A DNA stretch of 64,000 nucleotides from the NCBI GenBank assembly GCA_964441285.1, contig CAYTUK010000002.1, positions 124,001 to 188,000 on the forward strand, given 5' to 3'. Under the pieces are notes generated by a model. It saw only the letters and a program-made list of their open reading frames with translations, had not been told where the DNA came from and searched no databases. The stretch comes from S010-25 sp964441285 (GTDB lineage Bacteria; Pseudomonadota; Gammaproteobacteria; SZUA-229). Shown here in pieces: positions 16,475 through 26,792 of the stretch (its first letter is position 1; each line of letters opens with the position of its first letter). The position numbers and the translations under genes were made by a program.

Positions 16475-19273
16475 TTACTGACTATTAACCAAAGATCTGG
16501 CAGCCGCACGTCCATCAAATGCAACATCAGACTTAAGCAATTTTTTAAGTAAGGCTATCGCCGTCTGTCTGTCACCTGACGTATAAACAGCAACAGCGTA
16601 GTGATATTTTACATCAGCGACATCAGGCAAAGCCTTTACTGCATCGGTCAGCAACTCCAGCGCCTGTTTATCTTTATGATTTTTTAGCAAAATCCAGCCA
16701 TACGTATCTTTAATAGCCGCTGAACCACTCAACTTAAACGCACGTTTTGCATACTCCAGCGCCCGTGAATCCCTGTTCTGATTATACAGCCATGCCAGAT
16801 TATTGAGCGCAGCAACATTTTCAGGGTGCCGCTTAATGATGCTTTCATACTGTTGCATTGCTTGTTTAACGTGGCCGCCCTGCTGATAGATTCCGGCGAG
16901 CCTGAATCGCATAAGCGTATCATGGGGGTGCTGTGCCAACCAGTCTGTTACCGCGGTATAAGCACGATCACCACTATATATTTTCTGGCTGGCATGCAAC
17001 CGTCTGAGAACAAGATTACGCGTCTGATCAAATTGCCAGGCAGCATCATAGGCTTGCATGGCCTGCGGATACTGATGTAAACCCATAGCCGCATCACCCA
17101 TAATCACCGCCCCTAAGGCTTTCGTTGGCAGCAGCTGTTTAATGTGTTTACCCAACACCAAAGCAGCTTTAAAGTCATGACTCTTAAGTTTGATTTGCGC
17201 CAATAAAACTGCACTCTGGATGCTCTCAGGGTTAAGCTGATACGCTTTATTCAGGCTCGATTCAGCTTGTTGCTGCCGCATTTTTAACTCATTTAACCCC
17301 TTCAGATAGTAGCCGACATACGCCTTCGGATGTGTTTTTATCAACTTGCGGATAACCGACATAGCCTGGTTATAACTTTTGGTTGCGATTAAAAATTCTG
17401 CACGCACAACAGCGATCACCGCCTGCCCTTTATGTTCAGCCTCCATTTCATTCAATAGCTGCTTTACCTGGATGAAGTTTTTTGTCTGTATAAAGTATTC
17501 AGCCAACGTAACCCGCGCCGCAATATTTTTCTTATCCACACTACGTATTTTTTCTAACCACTTAATTTGCTGCTGTTTCTCCCCCCGCTTTTCAGCCAGC
17601 CCTGCCAGTGCCATCAAAACGGTTGCATTTTTGGGAGCCGCAGAAATAATTTTTCGATAAATCCGCTCAGCTTTTTTAACCTCGCCGGTTTTTTCATCGA
17701 GCCGCGCAAGATTGATTAAAGCCGCAGTATTGCCTGGGTCCATTTGCAAGGTTTTTTCAAAATACTGCCGGCCTTTCTTCAAATGGCCGCTCATATATTG
17801 AACAACACCCATTATATTTATAAGCGTTGCATTATCGGGCTGCTTATTAAGTATGTTTTGGGTAAACTGAATGGCCTGGTTAAATTTTTTGTCGCGCAAA
17901 TAGGCAAAAATCACCATGATTTTAGCTCTCTCCCCGCGCTGACCACTCGCAATCACTTTTTTAAGCTCAATGAGCGCCTGATCTGTTGCTCCCTTCGCAA
18001 TATAAGCATTAGCCAGCTCACTACGCAGGACGTTATTTTTTGGGGAAAGATTAACTGCCTTTTCTAACTCACGCACACCTGCCTCAATTTGCCCGCTCTG
18101 CACTGCGGATAAACCGGCCAGACCTAACAACTCAGCATCCTTTGACTCCGCATCATTCGCTGCAATATGCAGGGCGGTACGGGCTTTTTCCGGTTGTTGA
18201 AGCGCCAGATAGGTACGCCCCAGAAGCTTGCGTGCATAAAGATTATCTGGTCGCGCAGCAACATACCGGCTCAGAGAGTAGGCCGCCTGCTCGTAATCAC
18301 CTTTCACATAATTCACTGTCCCGAACAGCAATAATGTTGGCTTATGATCAGGCGCAACCTTTAAGATTTTCCGCAGATGGATTTCTGCCTCGGCGTAATC
18401 TTTTTTCTCAAAAGCCAGTGTTGCCAGAACATAGTTCAGCGTGAGATCCCCTGGATTCTGTTTGATAAGTGGGGCCAGTATTTTTTTTGCCTGAGCATAG
18501 TTTTTCTCGATAATATTTAATCTGGCATCACCCAGGCGCGCTTTCCGGCCCATGCGTGTAACCAGCCCGGACGGTTCAGCCGCAATAATTCTATGATAAA
18601 AATTGCCTGCACTCGCACTATTTCTTGCACGCACTGCTGCATTCGCCCCTAACAACAACAATTGAGGATTATCCGGGTATTTTTTTAGCGCACGTCTAAC
18701 CGCATCATTCGCCTTTGAAACAGCATGGTCCAATAGCTGTAACTGTACGGCTGTTATCAACACCTGTAATGCATCCGGCTGATATCTCCTCGCCGTCACC
18801 AGTATTTTAGTTGCCTGCCCCAAATTACCCCTATCGGCTTCAGCACCTGCCTGCAACCCCAATAAATTGGCTTTTTCCATTTTCGACCAATCATCACCCG
18901 CCTTAATACTGGTCACAATTTGCTTAAACTTCCGCTGTACTAATAGTGCTTTCGCTAATTCAAGCTGGGACTGCGCGTTATTCCAGCCAAGCTTGCTCGC
19001 ACGCCTGAATTCTTTTTCGGCAGACGCCGCATCCCCCGCCTCAAGTTCAATTGTCCCTAACAAATAACGTGCTTCCGCATTATTTGCATTGCGCTGCAAA
19101 GCATTCTTTAATTCCAGCGCAGCGGCACGAACCTGCTGTTTCGCTATATAATTTTTAGCTGACTGCACCAGCTCCCTGTCATTTTGACCCGAGCCACAGG
19201 CACATAACATCAACGCAAGCACTACTATTAATACGCTCCGTTTACATTCCAGTATTTTATTTACTCTCCACAT
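16475..19273 (-). CDS. prsT: PEP-CTERM/XrtA system TPR-repeat lipoprotein PrsT
   Basis: A 932-aa lipoprotein. The N-terminus has a hydrophobic stretch ending LMLCACGSG, a lipobox with Cys26. The rest is built of about twenty tetratricopeptide repeats (for example EARYLLGTIELEAGDAASA). Length and architecture match the PrsT family found beside exosortase A. It is thought to work in exopolysaccharide assembly or export in the periplasm or at the outer membrane, by analogy with TPR scaffolds such as those of alginate and Pel systems. It lies between xrtA and the chain-length gene. Confidence 0.92.
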   Translation of the reverse strand: MWRVNKILECKRSVLIVVLALMLCACGSGQNDRELVQSAKNYIAKQQVRAAALELKNALQRNANNAEARYLLGTIELEAGDAASAEKEFRRASKLGWNNAQSQLELAKALLVQRKFKQIVTSIKAGDDWSKMEKANLLGLQAGAEADRGNLGQATKILVTARRYQPDALQVLITAVQLQLLDHAVSKANDAVRRALKKYPDNPQLLLLGANAAVRARNSASAGNFYHRIIAAEPSGLVTRMGRKARLGDARLNIIEKNYAQAKKILAPLIKQNPGDLTLNYVLATLAFEKKDYAEAEIHLRKILKVAPDHKPTLLLFGTVNYVKGDYEQAAYSLSRYVAARPDNLYARKLLGRTYLALQQPEKARTALHIAANDAESKDAELLGLAGLSAVQSGQIEAGVRELEKAVNLSPKNNVLRSELANAYIAKGATDQALIELKKVIASGQRGERAKIMVIFAYLRDKKFNQAIQFTQNILNKQPDNATLINIMGVVQYMSGHLKKGRQYFEKTLQMDPGNTAALINLARLDEKTGEVKKAERIYRKIISAAPKNATVLMALAGLAEKRGEKQQQIKWLEKIRSVDKKNIAARVTLAEYFIQTKNFIQVKQLLNEMEAEHKGQAVIAVVRAEFLIATKSYNQAMSVIRKLIKTHPKAYVGYYLKGLNELKMRQQQAESSLNKAYQLNPESIQSAVLLAQIKLKSHDFKAALVLGKHIKQLLPTKALGAVIMGDAAMGLHQYPQAMQAYDAAWQFDQTRNLVLRRLHASQKIYSGDRAYTAVTDWLAQHPHDTLMRFRLAGIYQQGGHVKQAMQQYESIIKRHPENVAALNNLAWLYNQNRDSRALEYAKRAFKLSGSAAIKDTYGWILLKNHKDKQALELLTDAVKALPDVADVKYHYAVAVYTSGDRQTAIALLKKLLKSDVAFDGRAAARSLVNSQ

Positions 19274-19359
19274 GCTATCCCCTTAACACTCCTGCCATTT
19301 TTATATACCTAAGAAACCGTTCCTTTCATGATTAACTCAAGTTTAATCCGCAGGCTGTC

Positions 19360-20955
19360 TCACCATGGGTGGCTTCCAACCGAAACCTGTACGCCCGTTT
19401 TAATTTTAGACAGGGGTGAATGCATCGCGATGACAAACGTTGCCATCAATGCTCGACTCGCCTTTAATTGATTGTTCACATCCGTGGCAACAGCAACCAC
19501 ATAAGAATCAGGTCTACCTGTTAACAGACCCCATACTTCTAACGCTTTAGCCAGATATTTATTTGTCACATTTATGCCACTCACATTATACCAATACCAA
19601 ACCAGACGCTGGGTACCCTGCTTATCCACCAGTAATTGTTCAAGCACTTGCCTGCCATCAATATCTTTAGTTACTGCATGAGAATATAAACTTCGCCAGA
19701 CAGAAACATTATTTATTTGATTAAAAAAGGTAATTAACTCGTTATCCTGTCGTTGCTTCAAGTAATAACCAACGTAAAGAAACAGGCTGTTCCCGTGTTT
19801 GAAATACGCCTGTTTTTTTGTTATTGCACCGTGGTAAACGGGCATCCATTTATCATCCGTATTAACCGGCCCGGACCAACCTGCTCTCCCCGCAGGCAAG
19901 CTTACTTCAATGGCAGCACTGCGACTAGCCGTCGGCTGCTGATTACTCAAATAAACCAGACCGGGGCCGACAGATAAAAACAGTATCCCGGCGATAGCGA
20001 TGGTTAAATAATGTAATTTCCCTCTTGCAGGAGCGACTCGCCTGACCTCACTCGCCTGGCCAATACTGGATTGACTAATGCTGGATCGACTGGGGCTAGG
20101 CGGATGCCTGGCCTGCCAGCGACGGAATATCTGGGCATCAATAAAGAGTAGAATAACAACCAGGGCACCAAACAAGTACCAGCCCAGCATCATATGGTCA
20201 CGTACCAATGGGCTCTGCATCTGCGTGACATACCCCAGATAAACAACAATAAAAACACGGACTATATTAGCCAGAACAGCGGCAATAGCCGCAATAAACA
20301 CCACGACTAACCGAGCATAAACATTCCGGTAATTTAAATAACCATAGAGCGCACCAAGTGTTAGCGCAGCTAACAGATAGCGCATACCGCTGCACGACTC
20401 TTCAACAGACAGTGTGCCAGCAGGCAATATAATCATGTTTTCATGGAGAAACGCAGGAATTTTCAACGCACGCACAATATCAAAAGCCGTATCTGCCGTC
20501 AGACTCTGTAATAGCGGCGAGAGTGGGAACCAGATCGGTATCGCAAAACTGATAAATAAGATGGGGAAAACCAGTTGGGCGGTGACTCGATTACCGAGCA
20601 CCACCCAGACAATAGCCAAAATCAGGAATACTAAAGCCTCAGCCTGTACGACTTCTACATCAACCAGCCCCCCTACCGCCCACAACAGACTGACCGCCAA
20701 TACCGCGAGCAATGCCCAGTAGTTCGGATAAGGCATCAATACAGCAAGCCTGTGGCGGCGACTAAATATCAGGTACACACTGATCAAAAGTACCAGATAA
20801 CCGTGTGCATATTCACCCGTTCTCAACTGATTCCACACACTCATCAGATGCAAAAGTGTCTGCTGATAAAATACCATTGCCAGCAGTAACAGCAAAGCCA
20901 GTACTAATCCTGGCAGACGCCAGTCCTGCCGTGTCTGCTCGGTATCCATGCTCAT
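19360..20955 (-). CDS. xrtA: Exosortase A fused to EpsI domain
   Basis: A 531-aa polytopic protein with about eight TM helices in residues 14-310. The exosortase catalytic triad is visible: Cys188 in VEESCSGMR, Arg233 in ANIVRVF and His254 in VRDHMMLGWY. A C-terminal periplasmic EpsI domain (DUF3485) follows at about 345-510, with AGWSGP and WYWYNVSG. Exosortase A cleaves and anchors PEP-CTERM proteins during export in exopolysaccharide-making bacteria. No PEP-CTERM substrate is encoded in the window. It starts 20 bp after the prsR stop, between prsR and prsT. Confidence 0.94.
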   Translation of the reverse strand: MSMDTEQTRQDWRLPGLVLALLLLLAMVFYQQTLLHLMSVWNQLRTGEYAHGYLVLLISVYLIFSRRHRLAVLMPYPNYWALLAVLAVSLLWAVGGLVDVEVVQAEALVFLILAIVWVVLGNRVTAQLVFPILFISFAIPIWFPLSPLLQSLTADTAFDIVRALKIPAFLHENMIILPAGTLSVEESCSGMRYLLAALTLGALYGYLNYRNVYARLVVVFIAAIAAVLANIVRVFIVVYLGYVTQMQSPLVRDHMMLGWYLFGALVVILLFIDAQIFRRWQARHPPSPSRSSISQSSIGQASEVRRVAPARGKLHYLTIAIAGILFLSVGPGLVYLSNQQPTASRSAAIEVSLPAGRAGWSGPVNTDDKWMPVYHGAITKKQAYFKHGNSLFLYVGYYLKQRQDNELITFFNQINNVSVWRSLYSHAVTKDIDGRQVLEQLLVDKQGTQRLVWYWYNVSGINVTNKYLAKALEVWGLLTGRPDSYVVAVATDVNNQLKASRALMATFVIAMHSPLSKIKTGVQVSVGSHPW

Positions 20956-20974
20956 CGCCTCAATGACTTAATTT

Positions 20975-22342
20975 TTACTCTCTACCCAGTTCGGGAAGTC
21001 CCAGCTTCTTCATGAGTTTATACAGCGAAGGCCGACTAATACCCAGCGCTTCCGCTGCATGGGTGATGTTATGCTCATGCCGGCTCAACGCACGCAGAAT
21101 GTATTTTTGCTCTATCGCTGCTTTAGCCAGACGCAGATTAAGGGAGTCATTCTCATCGGACGCAACAAACCCCATATCTTCTGCCGAAAGTCGATCGCCC
21201 TCTGCCAGTACCACTGCGCGTTTTACCCGATTTTTAAGCTCACGGACATTCCCCGGCCAGGCATAAGCCTCTATCCTGGCTCTGGCATCACCGCAAAACC
21301 CACGGAAACTACGCCCATTTTGGGCACTAAATTTATCCAGAAATGCCCGTGCCAGTAAAATCTTATCATCTTCACGCTTGCGTAACGGCGGTATATTGAC
21401 AACAATTTCACTAATTCTGAAATACAGATCTTCGCGAAACGCACCTTCCTTTATCGCTTGATCAAGATTGCGATGGGTCGCGCAGATAATACGTATATCC
21501 ACCGGAATCAATTCACGCCCACCAACACGTTCAATCACTCTTTCCTGCAAAAAACGTAACATCTTGGCCTGTAGAGGCATTGGCATGTCACCTATCTCAT
21601 CTAAAAAAAGCGTCCCTCCATTCGCGGTTTCAACTTTACCTTGCCGCCGTTTAACGGCGCCAGTAAAAGCCCCTTTTTCATAACCGAATAATTCACTTTC
21701 GAGTAGACTATCTGGGATAGCGGCACAATTAAGCGCAACAAAAGGTTGCTGGCATCGCGAGCTTAATTGATGTAATGCCTGCGCAATCAATTCTTTGCCT
21801 GTCCCGCTTTCGCCTAAAACCAGTGTTGTCACTTCCGCCGGACCGACCTTTTTAACCAGGCGACAGACCGCCAACATAGACTCGCTCGAACCGATTATAC
21901 CATCCAGCGGTGAATGCACTGCACTACTCGCTAGCCGGCGGTTTTCCTCTTCAAGCTGATAGAGATTATACGCACGATCAATAATTAAATTTAGAACAGC
22001 GGGCTCAATCGGTTTCTGATAAAAATCATAGGCACCCATTGATATCGCCTGCAATGCCGTACTTCTGTCGTCGTTACCCGTCACAACAATGACTTTCGTA
22101 TGCGGCTTCTGTTGTAAAATCTCCTGCAATGCAGCCAGCCCTTCCGATGCATTTGCCGGATCCGGCGGCAACCCCAGATCCAGCGTTATAACTGGCATTT
22201 TATGCTGCTCAAGTTGCTGTAGAGCAACCGCCCGGTTCCCAGCAATAACAACCTCGTAACCTTCAAATGACCATTTGAGCTGCTTTTGCAACCCAGGATT
22301 GTCTTCTACTACCAGTAGCGGTTTTAAGTTAGTGGATACCAT
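20975..22342 (-). CDS. prsR: PEP-CTERM-box response regulator PrsR (sigma-54 activator)
   Basis: A 455-aa NtrC-type activator. Its receiver domain (PLLVVEDNPG, VITLDLGLPP) is followed by a sigma-54 interaction AAA+ domain with Walker A GESGTGKE, the GAFTGA loop that contacts sigma-54, and FLDEIGDMP. A Fis-type HTH stands at the C-terminus (ALGISRPSLYKLMKKLGL). ATG 22342 gives the usual start (STNLKPLLVVEDN) with GGAAG 9 nt before it; the longer frame to 22375 is unlikely. The partner kinase is PrsK, just upstream. It should activate sigma-54 promoters of PEP-CTERM and exopolysaccharide genes. Confidence 0.93.
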   Translation of the reverse strand: MVSTNLKPLLVVEDNPGLQKQLKWSFEGYEVVIAGNRAVALQQLEQHKMPVITLDLGLPPDPANASEGLAALQEILQQKPHTKVIVVTGNDDRSTALQAISMGAYDFYQKPIEPAVLNLIIDRAYNLYQLEEENRRLASSAVHSPLDGIIGSSESMLAVCRLVKKVGPAEVTTLVLGESGTGKELIAQALHQLSSRCQQPFVALNCAAIPDSLLESELFGYEKGAFTGAVKRRQGKVETANGGTLFLDEIGDMPMPLQAKMLRFLQERVIERVGGRELIPVDIRIICATHRNLDQAIKEGAFREDLYFRISEIVVNIPPLRKREDDKILLARAFLDKFSAQNGRSFRGFCGDARARIEAYAWPGNVRELKNRVKRAVVLAEGDRLSAEDMGFVASDENDSLNLRLAKAAIEQKYILRALSRHEHNITHAAEALGISRPSLYKLMKKLGLPELGRE

Positions 22343-22440
22343 TATTGATGACTTCCATTCTGCCCCTGAGAACACACCCAGGGTAAGCAGTTCAGTCGCG
22401 GTGAATATTCGAGTAAAAAGTTAATAGCAATGTCCTTTTG

Positions 22441-24585
22441 TTATACCATATTGTCATTTATTACTGGCAAGTGCAGAGAGATTATAGACCCTTTTTCAGG
22501 TTTGCTCCGAACCTGGATGTCACCACCAAGACGTCTGACAAAATCCCGGCTTTCATACATGCCGATTCCCATACCTGCATTACCTTTTGTGGTATCAAAC
22601 GGTTTGAATAAACGCTGACGAATGAAGTTTTCATCCATGCCGTGGCCGGTATCTTTTATACTGATGACGTAACTGCCATTATTTTTACCCAGACGCACCA
22701 GAACGTCACCATCATTCGCCGTTGCCTGTTGCGCATTTTCAATTAAATGTGCCAGTACATTACGCATCTGGCTGTATTCAGCCGCCACTATGCAATCATC
22801 ACACGCTGCTTCAAACACCGGTTGCGGCATGACTGCCTGCTTTATTTCAACCACTTCACTAATTAAAGTTGACAGGTTAATAAGTACTTTTTTCTCCGTT
22901 CGTGAGCGACGGCTTCTTAATTGTTCCAGTAAGCGCTTAATGTCCGTAGCGGCATGTTCAACCGTCTCAAAAGCATCCTCAACAAAAACTGGATTAGCAC
23001 TGTGTCGTTTTGCATTTTCTGCCACCAACTCAAGCTCAGTTGCAATATTTTTAAGGTCGTGCACCATATACGCAGACAACCGAGTAAAGACTTCAAACTG
23101 TTTTGCTTCTGCAAGTGCCGCCGAGGTTTTCAGTACCGTTAAATAGCTCGCCACCTGCCTGGCTGCGGTTTTTAATAAATCCCGATCTTCCCAGTTAATA
23201 GAACGTTCAAGCAGCGGTTGGGCCAGTAGAATAAAACCCAATACCCGATCTATCTCCAGCAAGGGAACAATAATCCAGGCGGCCTGCACCTGCCCTATCC
23301 AGTCAGGCAAAACCAACCCACTATACTCTTCTGGCCGGTTGAGAAGATCGTGGATATTTATCACATATCTGGTTCCCGCAATAAACCGCATCAACGAATC
23401 ATTATCCTGCGCTATAGCATCAAGCTGCACACACTGCCATGATGCTACATTCGTAAATTGCTCCACCTGGCTGACGGTATCGGTCGCAAGCCATAACATG
23501 CCCGCCCGTGCATCAATTATTTTTGCCATCGACTCAATGGCCACCAGGTAATGATTTCCGTGCTGCAGATGCAGACTGAGATCATCTGTTAACCGTAACC
23601 ACTCCAGGCGATAGTCGTATCGATTTTTATAAAAATTCTTACCCAGAAATACTCGCACTCTGGCTCTTAATTGCCCGGATAAAAGCACCGCAATAAGAAA
23701 TATTAGTGCCAGAGAAAAAAGGACAATCTGCGATAAACGTCCCCATCCGCCACCAAATTCTTTCAAATAATAACCTGCCCCGGCCATAAACAAAAGATAA
23801 AGACCACCACCAAAGACAGCCGTGGAATTAATTACCACATCTCTGGAAACAAACAGGTTTAATGACCAGTTTTTACTGCGCGCGGCGGAAATAGCCAGCA
23901 GCGGCACAGCAACCAGATTAATAATGCCTCGAGCCTGCCAGAGCGGACGCTCTAACCCATGATACAACAACGCATCCGTATAGAAATAGAAATCAAAAAT
24001 AAAAATACTGCCGGCACCAATAATTAAATATTTTATTGCCCAACGGTATTTAACCGATGAATTCCGAAAGACCTGTTCAAGTACCACTACCCCAAACAGC
24101 GCTAGAAAAATATGGCCGATAATATTAACCACCGCACCCTGAATGAGCTGGAGCAATTCATTGCTTAATAACATACCAGCAAAGCCGATACTTAAGGGTA
24201 ATGACCAACGAATAAATTTTTCAGATTCACTGCGCGGAGATTTATCAGCAAGCTGCAAGCCACTTTTTGACCCAACCGATGAAGAACTGTCCGCCAAATT
24301 TGGCGTTAACGTCAGCGGCTTGTTCACTGGCTCAAAGAGCTTAATTAAAAAAACTAACCAGGCAATATTTCTGCCAATCTCCAGTATCTGATAAACCTGC
24401 CAGCTAAGCGAGTTAGCATCACCAAAAGACAGGTTTGCTGCCGCAACCGCCCAGAGCGTACTCACCAGCATAACGATTGTTAATAATTTCGCCGGCTTAC
24501 TCTGCTGCCAGCTGAACATCAACAGGAGTGTAAAAAAACCGTAGGCAATGGCCGCAGCAGAATAACTATAAAAACCAAAATTCAT
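22441..24585 (-). CDS. prsK: PEP-CTERM system histidine kinase PrsK
   Basis: A 714-aa sensor kinase. It has eight to ten membrane helices in about residues 1-310, then a GAF-like domain (about 330-480) and a HisKA-type segment with VHDLKN near residue 507. The HATPase domain has HLIENAQQA (N box), DTGHGMDE (G1) and GNAGMGIGMYESR (G2). Size and order match PrsK. It phosphorylates PrsR, encoded next. The membrane part has no clear ligand-binding motif, so the stimulus is unknown. Confidence 0.93.
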   Translation of the reverse strand: MNFGFYSYSAAAIAYGFFTLLLMFSWQQSKPAKLLTIVMLVSTLWAVAAANLSFGDANSLSWQVYQILEIGRNIAWLVFLIKLFEPVNKPLTLTPNLADSSSSVGSKSGLQLADKSPRSESEKFIRWSLPLSIGFAGMLLSNELLQLIQGAVVNIIGHIFLALFGVVVLEQVFRNSSVKYRWAIKYLIIGAGSIFIFDFYFYTDALLYHGLERPLWQARGIINLVAVPLLAISAARSKNWSLNLFVSRDVVINSTAVFGGGLYLLFMAGAGYYLKEFGGGWGRLSQIVLFSLALIFLIAVLLSGQLRARVRVFLGKNFYKNRYDYRLEWLRLTDDLSLHLQHGNHYLVAIESMAKIIDARAGMLWLATDTVSQVEQFTNVASWQCVQLDAIAQDNDSLMRFIAGTRYVINIHDLLNRPEEYSGLVLPDWIGQVQAAWIIVPLLEIDRVLGFILLAQPLLERSINWEDRDLLKTAARQVASYLTVLKTSAALAEAKQFEVFTRLSAYMVHDLKNIATELELVAENAKRHSANPVFVEDAFETVEHAATDIKRLLEQLRSRRSRTEKKVLINLSTLISEVVEIKQAVMPQPVFEAACDDCIVAAEYSQMRNVLAHLIENAQQATANDGDVLVRLGKNNGSYVISIKDTGHGMDENFIRQRLFKPFDTTKGNAGMGIGMYESRDFVRRLGGDIQVRSKPEKGSIISLHLPVINDNMV

Positions 24586-24633
24586 TTATTTATCATAGCA
24601 TATCCATCTGCAGCAACAAATAACCGCCCTTTT

Positions 24634-25041
24634 CTAGACGGTGATTTTTACCTCAGGCGAATATCCACTTTCTCGTCCCGCTTTATCGTACACAGTAACC
24701 ACCGCAAAATAATTACCCGGTGACAAGACTAACGCTGCCGCCGACAAATTTATACGAAAGGAAGCCGCCGTACTGACAAAAGTAAAGTGCTTCGTGTAAA
24801 CGCCACTCACGGTGCCGTAATAAACCCGGTAGCCACCAACATCTGCGGCGGTGAATGCGCTCCCGTTTTCGCGATTATTCTGTATCAACCACGATTGCTT
24901 TGACAAAACGGGTTGTGTCAAAGTAGTTCCAGCCGTTCCAGCAGAACCTGGCGCACAGGAGATTAACATCGGTAACCCAGCAATTAACACACCATATCTA
25001 AGCTGCGCTTTTAAAAATGCAAAAATAGTCATTATTTTCAC
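24634..25041 (-). CDS. Small lipoprotein with fibronectin type III-like domain
   Basis: A 135-aa protein with a hydrophobic N-terminus and the lipobox LISC near residue 29. About 90 residues follow that look like one fibronectin type III sandwich: a GYRVYYGTVSGVYT segment, then LSPGNYFAVVTVYDKAGRESGYSPEVKITV. It should be anchored in a membrane facing the periplasm. It sits between the glycosylphosphotransferase gene and prsK, so a role in exopolysaccharide or surface organisation is likely, but none is known. Starts at residue 1 or 4 are both possible. Confidence 0.78.
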   Translation of the reverse strand: MKIMTIFAFLKAQLRYGVLIAGLPMLISCAPGSAGTAGTTLTQPVLSKQSWLIQNNRENGSAFTAADVGGYRVYYGTVSGVYTKHFTFVSTAASFRINLSAAALVLSPGNYFAVVTVYDKAGRESGYSPEVKITV

Positions 25042-25299
25042 TCACTCTGGCTTTTAAAATTGAGCAAATAAAGCAACAAGAAAATCCATACTTATTCTTA
25101 TTCTTGTTCTCACTCGGTGAAAAAAAATTACATTTTTAGCTCAATTATCTTTTTGAAGGCTCAAGCCAGTCGCTGAATTAACCCGCTACTGATTTAGAAA
25201 ACCCACACAAAAAGGATGGAACCCAGTCATTTTAGCGACAGGACTCCTTAAAATATTTAGTGATTTTTGGCGAAAAACTTAAATGGACATTTGACTGAT

Positions 25300-26721
25300 T
25301 TACTGCGCACCTTTTGCCAGCAATATAACCTCGGCAGTTTGCAGTAAAATTAACAAATCAAGAAAAATACTATGATTCTTTACATAGTAAAGATCATATT
25401 GCAGTTTTTGCAAGCCATCTGCCTCAGAATCGCCATAAGAATAGCGAATTTGTGCCCAGCCGGTTAATCCTGGTTTTACCCGGTGCCGTTCTTCATAGTA
25501 GGGGATTTTCTCGGCCAGCTGCGCCACAAACTCCGGGCGCTCCGGCCGGGGGCCAACAAAACACATATCGCCCTTCAGAACATTAAATAATTGTGGCAAT
25601 TCATCCAGCCGTCCTTTCCTGATCACCGCACCAACACAGGTGATTCTTGAATCATTTTTAGAGGCCCAGCGCACGACACCATCTTTTTCCGCATCCGTAA
25701 CCATACTGCGGAATTTGTATATCTTGAACGGCTCACCATCCTGCTTGATACGCACCTGACTATACAGAACTTTATCACGACATCGGCTTTCTACACAAAT
25801 AGCCAGTGTCACCAGTAACATTAATGGCAGCGCTAACGGCAATAAAATAAAGACAATAATAATATCCAGCAAGCGTTTACTGGCTCGCCTGAACACATTA
25901 TTTCTGAACCCATCAGACAGGTATAGCCAGCTTGGATTCAACATATCCAACCGTATTTTCCCCATCCGCCGCTCACAAAAAGTAACCAGATCGAGAATAT
26001 CTACACCACTCATTTTGCAGTCAAGCAACTCCTTGGCGGATAACTTTGCCTTACGTCGGTCATCAACTGCCAGCACGATTTCATCAATATCCTGCGCTTC
26101 GACATAGGCCTCCAACGGCTTATCCAATGTAATCACACCTGCCTGCTCCTTGCTTCCTTCATCTCCCTTCATGGCAACGAAACCAATGATATTCAAGCCT
26201 TTCAGCTCGCCATTTTCCAGCGCCTCATGGATTAAACCCGCTTTTTTCCCAGCGCCAAGAACCAGTACCCGTGTCCACAGATTACGTTCTTTAACCAGTT
26301 GTCTGAAGAACACCCGAATGATAGAGATAAGAATAAAACTAAATAATACCGCCAGAGCAAGGACACCGCGACCGAGAAAGAAAGTCGGTGCGATATAATA
26401 ACTGACGCCAAGTGGTATTAAGCCTAGCAACAGCCCGCTTGCAATACGCAGAATCAATTCATCAAAAAAACGTCCGGCCTGACGCTGATAGACACCAAAT
26501 GCAATGAGACTTAGCTGGAGCACCGCAGCGTAAAGCATTGCTTTAGGGAAAAAAGAGCCAAATGAATGCAGCCAGCCATGTCCAAAAAAGCGAAACACCA
26601 GCGCCAGATAAAGCGACAACACCAAAGCCATAAACTCAAACACTGCCAGCACCACAAATTCAGTGGGAATGTGGTATCGAAATAGCTGTGTTGAATGACG
26701 AAAGAATCTAATAGTTCCCAT
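25300..26721 (-). CDS. XrtA-associated polyprenyl glycosylphosphotransferase (initiating sugar transferase)
   Basis: A 473-aa protein with four to five N-terminal TM helices (about 20-140), a CoA-binding/Rossmann-like central domain (VLVLGAGKKAGLIHEAL near residue 150) and a C-terminal bacterial sugar transferase domain. The last begins with the helix DIIIVFILLPLALPLML and contains PFKIYKFRSM, RKGRLDELPQLFNVLKGDMCFVGPRPERP-type motifs and GLTGWAQI. It moves a sugar-1-phosphate from a nucleotide sugar to undecaprenyl phosphate, the first step of repeat-unit synthesis. It is 71 bp after the ATPase gene. Confidence 0.93.
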   Translation of the reverse strand: MGTIRFFRHSTQLFRYHIPTEFVVLAVFEFMALVLSLYLALVFRFFGHGWLHSFGSFFPKAMLYAAVLQLSLIAFGVYQRQAGRFFDELILRIASGLLLGLIPLGVSYYIAPTFFLGRGVLALAVLFSFILISIIRVFFRQLVKERNLWTRVLVLGAGKKAGLIHEALENGELKGLNIIGFVAMKGDEGSKEQAGVITLDKPLEAYVEAQDIDEIVLAVDDRRKAKLSAKELLDCKMSGVDILDLVTFCERRMGKIRLDMLNPSWLYLSDGFRNNVFRRASKRLLDIIIVFILLPLALPLMLLVTLAICVESRCRDKVLYSQVRIKQDGEPFKIYKFRSMVTDAEKDGVVRWASKNDSRITCVGAVIRKGRLDELPQLFNVLKGDMCFVGPRPERPEFVAQLAEKIPYYEERHRVKPGLTGWAQIRYSYGDSEADGLQKLQYDLYYVKNHSIFLDLLILLQTAEVILLAKGAQ

Positions 26722-26792
26722 TATCGCTCCAGATCAAACCTGCAGAGTCATCTATATTAACGCAAATCCGCCTTTTCAGCTCCTGGTAAGCG